A DNA stretch of 64,000 nt, from NCBI GenBank assembly GCA_025934695.1, contig JAICWS010000002.1, forward strand, positions 973,043 to 1,037,042. The letters run 5' to 3'. A program made the position numbers and the translations under genes. The notes under the pieces are model-generated. The model made no database searches. It saw only the letters and a list, made by a program, of their open reading frames with translations, and had not been told where the DNA came from. The first letter of the stretch is position 1. Each line of letters opens with the position of its first letter. Below, piece after piece: positions 16,780 to 26,271 of this stretch. Source of the stretch: Alphaproteobacteria bacterium. GTDB lineage: Bacteria; Pseudomonadota; Alphaproteobacteria; Micavibrionales; UBA2020.

Positions 16780-16901
16780 CCCTCGTCAGATTTCGCTAAT
16801 AATTCCAGTACCCTCTGGCCTCCCGAGGTTATGGCAAAGCCGGTTTCCAATATCTTAACCGGCCCGGCTCTAAAATGATAATCGGGGAGAAAGGGTTTTC
16901 C

Positions 16902-17582
16902 ATGAAGGTCCTCGTTGTCGAGAACAATCCCGAGCTGCTGAAGCTTCTGACGCATCTGCTGGAGAAAGAAGGTTTTTCCGTCTTTTCCGCCGAAACGGGG
17001 AACGACGCGCTGACGCTTTACGAGCAGCGCCGTCCGGCCATCATCTGCCTCGACATCATGCTCGACGATATCTCGGGCTTCGACGTCTGCCGGAAGATCC
17101 GCAAAACGGACAGTGAGGTGCAGATCCTCCTGATCACTTCCAAGTCGCGCCAGGTGGATATCAACGCCGGCATGCAGGCGGGCGCGAACGATTATATCGT
17201 CAAGCCCTTCGACCTGGCCGACATCACGGCCCGCATCCGCGAAGTGGCGCGCCAGATCGTCGCCGCGCGCAGCCCCGCCGCTATCGACGAGGCGATCCAC
17301 TTAGGATCGCTGACCGTTTTCCCCGGACGTCTCTGCGCCGAGCGCGGCGGCGACAGCATCGACCTGTCGTTGCGCGAAATCGAGCTTCTCAAGGCCTTTT
17401 ACAACAACAAGGGCAAGGCGCTGTCGTCCCGGGCGCTCCAGGATTACTGCTGGAGCAGCGCAGCCGCCGCCGATGGTTCGGCCGTGGACTGGGCCATCAA
17501 GCAATTGCGCAAAAAGGTCGAGACGGACCCCGCCAATCCTGAGTTGATCCGGAGTGATCCCAGCGGATACCGTTACGGGTAG
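16902..17582 (+). CDS. OmpR-type response regulator
   Basis: 226 residues. Receiver domain 1-115 with phosphoacceptor Asp51 (IICLDIMLDDISG) and Lys101 (IVKPFD); the usual acidic pair at positions 7-8 is Glu-Asn, a conservative change. C-terminal winged helix (LSLREIELLKAFYNNKGKAL ... VDWAIKQLRKKVE) binds DNA. The start at MKVLVVENN has a GGGGAGAAAGG ribosome site; an upstream in-frame ATG (16875) is less likely. It lies 10 nt before the hybrid kinase gene, so the two are probably an operon and partners, and could regulate the RND pump directly upstream. Confidence 0.9.
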   Translation: MKVLVVENNPELLKLLTHLLEKEGFSVFSAETGNDALTLYEQRRPAIICLDIMLDDISGFDVCRKIRKTDSEVQILLITSKSRQVDINAGMQAGANDYIVKPFDLADITARIREVARQIVAARSPAAIDEAIHLGSLTVFPGRLCAERGGDSIDLSLREIELLKAFYNNKGKALSSRALQDYCWSSAAAADGSAVDWAIKQLRKKVETDPANPELIRSDPSGYRYG

Positions 17583-17592
17583 CGAACCAGCC

Positions 17593-19878
17593 ATGATCAA
17601 AAAAGACCAGCTTATCCTCTACGCCGCCAACCATCGCGGGGTGCTGGCCAATACCATCGTTTTCGCCTCGGCGTTCTTAGGTATTCGCCATTACATGTAC
17701 GGCTGGCCGAAATATTTTTTTTCCGGTGGCTGGACGGACGGCCTCGCCGCCAATCCTGGCCTGTCCTGGTGCGAGGAATTCCTGCTGCTGGCGTTCTGCG
17801 TGGGGATGCTGTGGCGCCAGCGCGCGCTTTACGCGAAACTGGCGTCGGGGAAATTCAAGGAGGCCGATTGCTGGCGACTGGTCGCGAAAGTCACCATCAA
17901 TAAAGTGGCCTATCTCGTTCCATGGCTGGTTTTCATGTTCATGCCGCTGCTGCTCAAGCTGGGGGTGGCGGGGCAGCTTTACTTGCACATATTGGGATAC
18001 GGCTTCGTCTTCGCGCTCACCGCCGCCAACGCTTCGGCCAGCGCGCCGGTCCTGCCGCTCCTGATCTTCGACATCGCGGTGCCGGGCGGCTTCGCGTTAC
18101 TTATTACTCTCATCAACTATCACATCGACGTGACGGCCTACATCGGCGGCACGGTCGTCGTTTTCTGCGTCTACGCCTTCTTCATCGGCGAGAAAATCCG
18201 CCAGTCGACGCTGCAGCTCATCGACAGCAAGATCCAGATGCAGCAAAGCGCGCGCCGTGCCGACGAGGCGAACCGCGCCAAGTCCAGCTTCCTCGCGCTC
18301 ATGAGTCACGAGATCCGCACGCCCATGACCGGCATCTTCGGCATGATCGACTTCCTGCGCGAGACCAACCTGACCCAGGAGCAGAAGGAATTCGTCGTCA
18401 CAATACGTGATTGTTCCAAAACGCTGCTGAATACGCTCAACGACATCCTCGACTTCTCCAAGATCGAATCCGGCAAGCTAACGATTTCCAAGATCAACTT
18501 CAACCTGCACGCGGTGCTCGAGAATTCGGCGCGCATCCTGCGCGAGATCGCGGGCAACAAGGGGCTCGAGCTGATCATCGAGATCGATCCCACCGTGCCT
18601 AAAATGATGCACAGCGACCCCCACCGGCTGCAGCAGGTCGTCATGAACCTCGTCAACAACGCGGTCAAGTTCACGGAGAGAGGGTCGGTCGAGCTGCGCG
18701 CCTTCTACATGGAGACCGAGCAGCCGCGCATCCATATCGAGGTGCGCGACACCGGCATCGGCATCTCGCCGGACAATATCACCAAGCTCTTCAGCGCCTT
18801 CAGTCAGGCTGACGAGTCCATCGCGCGCAAATACGGCGGCTCCGGCCTCGGCCTGTCGATCACGCGCAGCCTGATCAAGATGCTGGGCGGGCGCATTGAC
18901 GTCATGAGCGAGGAGGGCAAGGGCAGCACCTTCTGGTTCGAAATCCCCTACGAGACCCCGCTGCAGGGCGCAAAGAGCGAGGAAGAGGCCAGCATCCCCG
19001 ACGCGCCGCCGCAAAACATCCTCGTGGCCGAAGACAATCCGGTCAATGCCCGCATCATCACCCGCATGCTGACGCACAAGGGGCACAAGTGCATGGTCGC
19101 GCCGGACGGCGATGCGGCGATCAAAATGGTGCAGGAAGCCGATTACGACCTCGTTTTCATGGACGTGAACATGCCCGGCCGCAACGGCTATGACACCACC
19201 CGCGCCATCCAGGCGCTGGGGCCCAAGTTCAAGAAGATCCCCATCATCGGCCTGTCGGCGAACATCCTCGAGGAAAGCGTCAAAAAATGCTACGAGGCCG
19301 GCATGCAGGGCCACATTGGCAAGCCTTTCGCGCCCAAGGACATTTATGCCGCTATCGCCGATGTCGCGGCGGCGCAGGGGAAACGCGTGCGTCCGGAAGC
19401 GCCGGCGCCCGCGCCGGCACAGACGCCGGCTCCGGTACCCGCACAAAGCCAGGCGACGCCGCCCTGGGTCGCGCCGCCGCCGCGCAAACCCCAGACAGTC
19501 AAAACCATGGCGGAAGTGCAGGCGGCCATCGCCGATGAAATGGGCCCGGCTTACCTGAAGGAAATGGTCGAGGGAAATATCAAAGAAGCCGCGCGCCTCA
19601 TGGACCATGTGCATAAGGAATTCGCGGCGCAGGAATTCACAGCGGTCGGAAAATCCGCGCACGATCTCAAGAGCATCAGCGGATTAATCGGCATGCAGAA
19701 GACGAGCGCGGCCGCGGCGGCGATCGAGGCTGCCTGCCTTGCGGGAGAACATGCACTCTTGGGCGAATCCATCGCGCATCTCGATCACTTGCGCAAGGAA
19801 GAGGGGCATGAAGCCGAACGCCTCTCGCGCGGAGAACCGCATGACGACAAATCCTCGCGCTTCATGGCGCATAAATAG
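17593..19878 (+). CDS. Hybrid sensor histidine kinase with receiver and Hpt domains
   Basis: 761 residues. Order: six or so transmembrane helices (about 18-215), HisKA with His239 in LMSHEIRTPMTGIFG, HATPase with NLVNNAVKF, DTGIGIS and GGSGLGLSI, a receiver domain with Asp524 in VFMDVNMPGRNGYD, an Ala/Pro-rich linker (about 610-645) and an Hpt-like module with His690 in KSAHDLKSISGLIG. This is a BarA/ArcB-style phosphorelay architecture. The membrane sensor part has no large periplasmic loop, so it probably senses something in or near the membrane. The Hpt can pass phosphate to the response regulator encoded just upstream. Confidence 0.92.
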   Translation: MIKKDQLILYAANHRGVLANTIVFASAFLGIRHYMYGWPKYFFSGGWTDGLAANPGLSWCEEFLLLAFCVGMLWRQRALYAKLASGKFKEADCWRLVAKVTINKVAYLVPWLVFMFMPLLLKLGVAGQLYLHILGYGFVFALTAANASASAPVLPLLIFDIAVPGGFALLITLINYHIDVTAYIGGTVVVFCVYAFFIGEKIRQSTLQLIDSKIQMQQSARRADEANRAKSSFLALMSHEIRTPMTGIFGMIDFLRETNLTQEQKEFVVTIRDCSKTLLNTLNDILDFSKIESGKLTISKINFNLHAVLENSARILREIAGNKGLELIIEIDPTVPKMMHSDPHRLQQVVMNLVNNAVKFTERGSVELRAFYMETEQPRIHIEVRDTGIGISPDNITKLFSAFSQADESIARKYGGSGLGLSITRSLIKMLGGRIDVMSEEGKGSTFWFEIPYETPLQGAKSEEEASIPDAPPQNILVAEDNPVNARIITRMLTHKGHKCMVAPDGDAAIKMVQEADYDLVFMDVNMPGRNGYDTTRAIQALGPKFKKIPIIGLSANILEESVKKCYEAGMQGHIGKPFAPKDIYAAIADVAAAQGKRVRPEAPAPAPAQTPAPVPAQSQATPPWVAPPPRKPQTVKTMAEVQAAIADEMGPAYLKEMVEGNIKEAARLMDHVHKEFAAQEFTAVGKSAHDLKSISGLIGMQKTSAAAAAIEAACLAGEHALLGESIAHLDHLRKEEGHEAERLSRGEPHDDKSSRFMAHK

Positions 19879-19886
19879 CGCTCGGC

Positions 19887-20687
<801 letters not shown>

Positions 20688-20796
20688 GCTGTTTCATCCT
20701 TTCAGGCGATGTGAGTTTCCAATGCGCTAACGGCGCGGGCGGGTTTCAATTCCCGCGCGGGAAAGGATCCCGCGAATGAGCACAATAGCTGTTTCC

Positions 20797-20910
20797 ATAC
20801 CGGCGAAAGCCGGTATCCAGTTAATGAATTTACTACCTCATTACAATGCGCGCTTTGCGCGCATTGCCGAGATAGAAGTTGTATGACTGGACCCCGACTT
20901 TCGTCGGGGT
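20797..20910. repeat. Nested palindromic repeat, family A (copy 1)
   Basis: Terminal hairpins ATACCGGCGAAAGCCGGTAT (20797-20816) and ACCCCGACTTTCGTCGGGGT (20891-20910), each followed or preceded by complementary CCAGT/ACTGG. A third hairpin, ATGCGCGCTTTGCGCGCAT, lies in the centre, and TAGAAGTTGTAT sits before the right end as in other copies. Occupies most of the 299-nt gap between two minus-strand genes. Confidence 0.8.
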
Positions 20911-20986
20911 GGTTCATTTTTATTCCTGGCAAATCTGGATGGCGGCTTTCGGTATGGGATCGATTTTATTAGTGGGGGACTTGGGA

Positions 20987-21973
20987 CTACCGGGTCGCCG
21001 CCAGCACCTTGAACCCATCTTCGACCGCGATGCTACGCCACGACCCGAATTCTTCTTCCAGCACCTCTTCGTAAGGCAGGTGCTTGTTCGCGACCATCCA
21101 GAGACCGCCACCGGGACGCAAAGCCTGCGCGGCCGCCGTGATGAACCGCTTGCCGATCGCGGGGTCGGCGTCCATCAGGTCGTGGAACGGCGGGTTCATG
21201 ACGATGGCGTCATAGGCCTGCGGCACTTTTTCTGACAGCAAGTCGTGCCAGAAAAATCCCGTCTTTGCCGCGAAGGTCGCGAGATTGGTGCGCGCCGCCG
21301 CCAACGCATTGTCATCGGCCTCGAACAGGTCGAGGCGGGAAACATCCGGCGCGGAGGACAGAATGTGATGGCTGAGATATCCCCATCCCGCGCCAAAATC
21401 GGCCACGCGGCCCGCCAGTTTTGGCAGGTGCTTTGCCAGCAAGGCCGAGCCTTTGTCGAGACGGTCGCTGCTGAAGGTGCCGGGCAGGGTCAGCAAGCCG
21501 CTTCCTGCCACTGGCCGAAGCACATAGCTGCGTTTCCACTCCGCGACCACCGCCGGCAATTCTTTCGGGCGCTCGACCGCTGCCAGGCGGCAATGGTTCT
21601 TGCTGTCGCTCCAGACGAGGCCGAAATGCTCTTCCAGCAGCGCGGCATAGCGTTTGCCGCCGCGGTCGTTGCGGGCGACGGCCAGCAGCGTGCCGCCTTC
21701 GGACAAGCGCATCAGGGCCTCGGCCAGCAGCCCGCAGGCCCATTCCGCCTGGCGGGGCAGGCTGAGGGCAACGCAGCCCGCTTGCGCATCCGGCCAGGCG
21801 GGCGCGGCGGCAATGCCCATGCGCTGCAGCGCCAGCACTTCGGGCCGGAAGTTATGCACGGCGGCGACCGGCGATGGCTGCCGCAGGGCGGCGCAGGCCT
21901 CGGGCAGCACCCAGACCAGGGGTGTCCTGAAAAACGATGCGGCACGGGAGATCAGGGTTTCAGTGGGCGTCAT
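20987..21973 (-). CDS. RsmC-like class I methyltransferase
   Basis: 328 residues. SAM-binding motif I VADFGAGWGYLSHHIL near 190-205 and the N6/N2-methyltransferase motif NPPFHD at 260-265, preceded by PGTFSSDRLDKGSALL, which is characteristic of RsmC (16S rRNA m2G1207) and RlmG. The N-terminal half is a degenerate second methyltransferase-like domain, also as in RsmC. It probably modifies a guanine base in rRNA; the exact position is inference. Lone gene, no operon partner. Confidence 0.87.
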   Translation of the reverse strand: MTPTETLISRAASFFRTPLVWVLPEACAALRQPSPVAAVHNFRPEVLALQRMGIAAAPAWPDAQAGCVALSLPRQAEWACGLLAEALMRLSEGGTLLAVARNDRGGKRYAALLEEHFGLVWSDSKNHCRLAAVERPKELPAVVAEWKRSYVLRPVAGSGLLTLPGTFSSDRLDKGSALLAKHLPKLAGRVADFGAGWGYLSHHILSSAPDVSRLDLFEADDNALAAARTNLATFAAKTGFFWHDLLSEKVPQAYDAIVMNPPFHDLMDADPAIGKRFITAAAQALRPGGGLWMVANKHLPYEEVLEEEFGSWRSIAVEDGFKVLAATR

Positions 21974-22143
21974 GGAAGCTTAAGCCTAAGGATAATTTCG
22001 ATTTTTCAAAGAAAAATTGAGGCAATTGCCATAAGAAGTTTTTTGCCTTTTCACGCCCGCCGAACTTGGAATTTTCCCAATCGCCTCAATATTCAAAAGG
22101 ACGGGGTTTTCGGCCAAACGGCCATAGTCAGGGGAAAGAGACG

Positions 22144-24462
22144 ATGCGGGGGTTTGCCGCGGCTGTCATTGCGGTTGGAATCATAATCTTTCAGGGCGCG
22201 GCCTTTGCCAAAAGCGTCAATCCCGACGCCAATTCCAGACAGGATATCCTGATCGGCGCGACGCCCGCGGTGCAGGCCACGGCGGCCGATGGCGCGGGCG
22301 TGACCGTCGGCGTGATCGATACCGGCCTGCAGTCCGCCTGGACCGGTTTTGAGCATGTCGATACGGCGGACGCCTCCTGCCTGATCTTCGCCTGTGCCTC
22401 CAGCCTTGCCCTCAATGATGACAATGGTCACGGCACTTTTATCGCCGGCGAAATCGCCGGCAGCCTGCCGCAAAAGGGACTGACCGGCGTGGCACCCGCC
22501 GCGACCTTGCTGCCGGTCAAGGTTCTCGACCAGAACGAGCAAGGTTACGGGGCGGATGTCGCCTCCGGCATCGTCTATGCGGCCGATCACGGCGCGACGG
22601 TGCTGAACATCAGCATTGGCCCATCCGGCAGCCCGCAGGAGCGCGCCGGTTTTTATCAGGGCATCGCGAGCGCCGTCAACTATGCGGCGACCAAGGGCGA
22701 TGTCATCGTCTTCGCAGGCGGTAATGACGCGGTGGCGGCGCTCGGCACGCTGCAGGTCAGCGGTTTCACCGACGCGGCGCTGCAGCGCATGATGTTCGTG
22801 GGCGCGACCAGCGCCTCGATGGGCAAAACCTCTTTCACCAACACGCCCGGCACTGGCGGCTTTGTTTCCAATACCGGGCAGTTCTACGCCTTGAGCAAGA
22901 TGTGGGTCATGGCCGACGGGCAGAATATCACCGGCGCCGGCATTGCTTATGACCCGATCACACATGCCTATGACTCGACCGCCGTTATGTCCGGCACCTC
23001 GATGGCGGCGCCGCAGGCGGCGGGGGCGGCGGCGCTGCTGGCGGCGCGCTGGCCTTATCTCGTCGCGCAGGGCACGATCGCGCAAATACTGGAAACATCC
23101 ACGAAAGATCTCGGCGCGCGCGGGCCGGATGCGACCTATGGCGACGGCTTCTTGCGCGTTGATCTCGCCATGAAGCCGATCGGCACGCTGACGACGCCAA
23201 CAGGCGGAACGACAGGCGCTTCCGGCTCGACAGGCGGCACGGCTCATGGCGGCCGCGGCGCGCGCATGATGGACGTCTCGGGCAGTACGATCGTCGCGGG
23301 CGGGGCCTTCGGCAATCTGGGCGGCCTGTCGAAGGCGCTCGCGCATGTCTATGCCTTTGACAGTTTCGGACGCGACTTCCCCTTAAGCGGCTCCGTCTCC
23401 GTCACCTCGAAGAACGCGCGCGCTTCCCTGTCGCCCGCGACACGAAAGGTGCTGGGTGATACGGCATCGGGCCAGCGCCAGGTCGTCAGCCTCGATGGCG
23501 GCAACTGGCTGGAATTTTCGGGCGCACCACCGTCGGCCGCGTCAAACATCATGTTCACGCAAAGCGATCCGGGACAGTACCGGCATCCGGACTGGACCTA
23601 TGCATTCTCGGAAGGAGACACTTATCTCGGGGGCGGACACGGCGATGGGGCGGCGATGCTGCTCAATGACGCGCGCTGGGGCCGCGACAATGCCTTTTTC
23701 GGCACCGATGCCGGCGTGTCGGGATCGCTGATGGGCCTGGTGCCCGATGCCGACTTTACCATGGCGGCCCGCAACCTCGGCAATGGCAGCCGCTTTTCCT
23801 TCGGCTATGCGCGCTCGTCCGCCAGCGGATATTTCGACGGGCTCGACGACAGCCAGTCGGCGCAGGGCGCCTTCATGGCCTATACGTTTTCGCCCATCAA
23901 GCGCCTGAAGATGTCGGTCACCGCCTCGGGCCTGTCGGAGAAAAATATGCTGCTGGGCTCGCAGAGCGCCGGCGCGCTGGCGCTCGGCTCGGCCAATTCG
24001 ACCTCTTTCGGCCTCGGCGCGAATTATGACCTCGGCAAAGGCTTCAGCCTCGGCTTCGATGCGGCCTATGCGGTCACCTCGCCATCGGGCGCGCAGAACA
24101 GCCTGATCGGCAATATGTCGCGCCTGGACAGCCGCGCGGTCGGCTTCGCGCTTGCCAAAAGCGACATCTCGAGAAAAGGTGATAAGCTTGGCATCGAGGT
24201 GTCGCGTCCCTTGCGCGTCTATGCTGGCAGCGCGACTCTGACCGGCGCGACCGGGACTGATGGCTTCGGCAACCCCGTCATCACCAGCCAGCGCCTCGGC
24301 CTGACACCCGGTGGAACGGAAACGGATTTCAGCGTGCTTTACTCCCTCCCGCTCGATGAAACGACGACCGGCAGCCTGATTCTCTCCGGCCGGCAGAATG
24401 CCGATGACGTGCAGGGACAGCATGATGTGGCCGCCGTGATCCGCCTTAAACACAACTTTTAA
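22144..24462 (+). CDS. Subtilisin-family (S8) autotransporter serine protease
   Basis: 772 residues. Signal peptide to about 22. The S8 catalytic triad is complete: Asp59 (VGVIDTGLQ), His96 (DNGHGTFIAGEI) and Ser286 (SGTSMAAPQAAGAAAL). After a Gly/Thr/Ser-rich linker near 355-375, residues from about 510 to the end have alternating strands and finish in LKHNF, as expected of a type V autotransporter beta-barrel. So the protease is exported to the cell surface. The passenger is short, with no long beta-helix repeats, resembling SphB1/AprE-like maturases. Start has GGGGAAAGAG upstream. A hairpin terminator follows. Confidence 0.92.
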   Translation: MRGFAAAVIAVGIIIFQGAAFAKSVNPDANSRQDILIGATPAVQATAADGAGVTVGVIDTGLQSAWTGFEHVDTADASCLIFACASSLALNDDNGHGTFIAGEIAGSLPQKGLTGVAPAATLLPVKVLDQNEQGYGADVASGIVYAADHGATVLNISIGPSGSPQERAGFYQGIASAVNYAATKGDVIVFAGGNDAVAALGTLQVSGFTDAALQRMMFVGATSASMGKTSFTNTPGTGGFVSNTGQFYALSKMWVMADGQNITGAGIAYDPITHAYDSTAVMSGTSMAAPQAAGAAALLAARWPYLVAQGTIAQILETSTKDLGARGPDATYGDGFLRVDLAMKPIGTLTTPTGGTTGASGSTGGTAHGGRGARMMDVSGSTIVAGGAFGNLGGLSKALAHVYAFDSFGRDFPLSGSVSVTSKNARASLSPATRKVLGDTASGQRQVVSLDGGNWLEFSGAPPSAASNIMFTQSDPGQYRHPDWTYAFSEGDTYLGGGHGDGAAMLLNDARWGRDNAFFGTDAGVSGSLMGLVPDADFTMAARNLGNGSRFSFGYARSSASGYFDGLDDSQSAQGAFMAYTFSPIKRLKMSVTASGLSEKNMLLGSQSAGALALGSANSTSFGLGANYDLGKGFSLGFDAAYAVTSPSGAQNSLIGNMSRLDSRAVGFALAKSDISRKGDKLGIEVSRPLRVYAGSATLTGATGTDGFGNPVITSQRLGLTPGGTETDFSVLYSLPLDETTTGSLILSGRQNADDVQGQHDVAAVIRLKHNF

Positions 24463-24540
24463 TCGCCCTTTTACGGCTGGAAACTCCATCTCTATAGCCA
24501 TTTCCGTGTCATTTCAATCACTTGTCATGCGTTCAAATAT

Positions 24541-24574
24541 AGTTCCCCCGCGCCCCTAAAAAGGGGAACTTTTT
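24541..24574 (+). terminator. Rho-independent terminator of the autotransporter gene
   Basis: Stem AGTTCCCC / GGGGAACT with a 14-nt loop (an alternative inner stem CCCCT-aaaa-AGGGG is possible) followed by TTTTAT. Confidence 0.75.
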
Positions 24575-24633
24575 ATGCTGCGAATGATTAGTTGCCCCGC
24601 GAAATGACCCACAACGAACAAAGGTGTGTTTAC

Positions 24634-25284
24634 ATGACCTCGGTATGCCTCGTAGGAAAAGATTGCATCGCGAAAGAAGGCCTGAAAGGGATGCTTGCGC
24701 GCGCTGAAATGCCGGTTTCGGCTGAATATGATGACTCGTCCAGCCTGCACCTGCAGCAGGCGCCCACGCCTGACTCCCTGATCATCAACATCGACACCGG
24801 CGTGGCCGAAGTCGATGGCGACATCATCGAGGCGGTGCGCCGGCAGAAGACGACCTATCCGCAAAGCCGCGTGGTGATCGTCAGTTCGCGCCGCGACGTG
24901 CCCGCCATCTCGGCCGCCTTTTCGACGGGCGCGGATGGTTATATCCTGCGCGATATCTCCAGCGACGGGTTGATCGGCTCGCTCAAGCTCGTCATGAGCG
25001 GCGAGAAAGTCTTCCCGACCTCGATCCTGCCCTCGGGTACTTCCGTCGCGCCGGCGAACACCGATGCGGCGCCGCGCCGCTCGCCCTTGTCCGCGCGGGA
25101 AATGGGCATCATCCGCCATCTCGCGGCGGGCGAGTCCAACAAAGCTATCGCCATCGCGCTCAATATCCGCGAGGCGACGGTGAAGACGCACGTGAAAAAG
25201 ATCCTGAAGAAACTGGGCGTGGCCAACCGCACCCAGGCGGCGGTCTGGGCGATCGCCAACGGCTACGACAAGCCGCTTCAATAA
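24634..25284 (+). CDS. LuxR/NarL-type regulator with degenerate receiver domain
   Basis: 216 residues. The C-terminal helix-turn-helix is canonical: SPLSAREMGIIRHLAAGESN, AIALNIREATVKTHVKKILK and KLGVANRTQAAVWAIANG. The N-terminal half follows a receiver fold (VCLVGKDCIAKEGLKGML ... GADGYILRDIS), but the usual acidic pair after beta-1 is Gly-Lys and the conserved lysine near position 106 is Arg. Asp54 might still be the acceptor. It is therefore likely phosphorylation-independent or atypically regulated. The ATG at 24634 has AAAGG at a usable distance; in-frame ATGs at 24592 and 24604 are less likely. No kinase gene is adjacent. Confidence 0.87.
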   Translation: MTSVCLVGKDCIAKEGLKGMLARAEMPVSAEYDDSSSLHLQQAPTPDSLIINIDTGVAEVDGDIIEAVRRQKTTYPQSRVVIVSSRRDVPAISAAFSTGADGYILRDISSDGLIGSLKLVMSGEKVFPTSILPSGTSVAPANTDAAPRRSPLSAREMGIIRHLAAGESNKAIAIALNIREATVKTHVKKILKKLGVANRTQAAVWAIANGYDKPLQ

Positions 25285-25289
25285 AGATT

Positions 25290-25335
25290 GTTTCCGGTAT
25301 CGCCGCTTCCATCACGGAAGCGGCGATATGGAAAC
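25290..25335 (+). terminator. Long hairpin after the LuxR-type gene
   Basis: TATCGCCGCTTCC / GGAAGCGGCGATA with outer TTTCC/GGAAA pairs and loop ATCAC. There is no T-run, so it may be a rho-dependent or mRNA-stabilising structure rather than an intrinsic terminator. Confidence 0.4.
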
Positions 25336-25445
25336 AAAATCATACTGTTACGCTTGGCTATTCGCCGGCGATTGTGTAAGTTCCAGCATGCCTTAACCAG
25401 ACCAATCGCCGCCCGCTTTTTTACGCGGGCCTGACGGAGTTGCGC

Positions 25446-26054
25446 ATGCTGCCCAAAAACGATTTAAGACATTCATTTCCTTCCAGCCCGCCGCCGGCGC
25501 CTTCGCCGGACGACGTGGAAAGTTTCTGCCATGCGGCGCGCGACGGCGACAAGCCGGCCGTTGAAAAATATCTCGACCAGTTCGGCGCCGCCATCGTGAA
25601 CGCGCAGGACACCATCAACGCGCGCGCCATTACCTGGGCCGCCTTCAGCGGCCATGATGAAGTCGTGAAGCTGCTGCTCGACCGCGGCGCGGATATCAAC
25701 GCGCACGGCACGAACGGCAAGCCCGCGCTGACCTGGGCTGCGGAAATGGGCAAGGTCGAAGTGGCGGCGCTGCTGCTTGATCGCGGCGCGTCGCTGGAAG
25801 AGCGGGACGATACCGGCACCACGCCGCTCGAGGCCGCGCAGCGTTCCAGCTACCAGCCCATCAATGACCTTTTCACCCAGTGGACCGACGACCGTGCGCG
25901 GGAGTTGCGCGAGGCCGAGCAGCGCAAGGTGCTGAAAGAAGAACAGGAGGCCCGCGCCGCCGTGGCGGAGCGCCTGCGCAAGCTTAAGGAAGGTGCCGGC
26001 AAGCTCAAAATCGTGCCGGAGTCGAAGCGCGGCAACAAGGGTCCGCGCCGCTAA
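25446..26054 (+). CDS. Ankyrin-repeat protein
   Basis: 202 residues, no signal peptide. Three ankyrin repeats between about 25 and 135: GDKPAVEKYLDQFGAAI, AFSGHDEVVKLLLDRGADIN and EMGKVEVAALLLDRGASLEE, followed by DDTGTTPLEAAQ. The C-terminal third is a charged helix (LREAEQRKVLKEEQEARAA) with a basic tail. Start at 25446 is fixed by GGAG 6 nt upstream. Partner unknown; ankyrin repeats mediate protein binding. Confidence 0.88.
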   Translation: MLPKNDLRHSFPSSPPPAPSPDDVESFCHAARDGDKPAVEKYLDQFGAAIVNAQDTINARAITWAAFSGHDEVVKLLLDRGADINAHGTNGKPALTWAAEMGKVEVAALLLDRGASLEERDDTGTTPLEAAQRSSYQPINDLFTQWTDDRARELREAEQRKVLKEEQEARAAVAERLRKLKEGAGKLKIVPESKRGNKGPRR

Positions 26055-26091
26055 AATAGCTTATTATTTTCAATGTATTGACTTTGCGGCC

Positions 26092-26121
26092 TTGACCGCG
26101 GGTGCCACTTTATATTATACA
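26092..26121 (+). promoter_or_regulatory. Possible promoter of the 26272 gene
   Basis: TTGACC (26092-26097), 18-nt spacer, TATACA (26116-26121). It lies in an AT-rich patch (TTTATATTATACATAAC) in an otherwise GC-rich region and would give a leader of about 145 nt. Confidence 0.3.
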
Positions 26122-26271
26122 TAACGCTGCAAGGGCACCTATTCGGTCAGGCGGTTTTCTCCCCGGTTCTCCTTTCTCGCCTGTCACCTGCGCTTCTTTG
26201 TAAAAGAGCCGAAGCTGTTTTTTTGTCGCGTAGACGACGCGGCATAACGCAATTTGACGTGGGAGAGATCA

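Noticed and set aside
22093-23346. Antisense open frame of 417 codons opposite the autotransporter
   Set aside because: The plus strand encodes an intact S8 protease with signal peptide; the antisense product is Arg/Gly-rich, as expected of a shadow.
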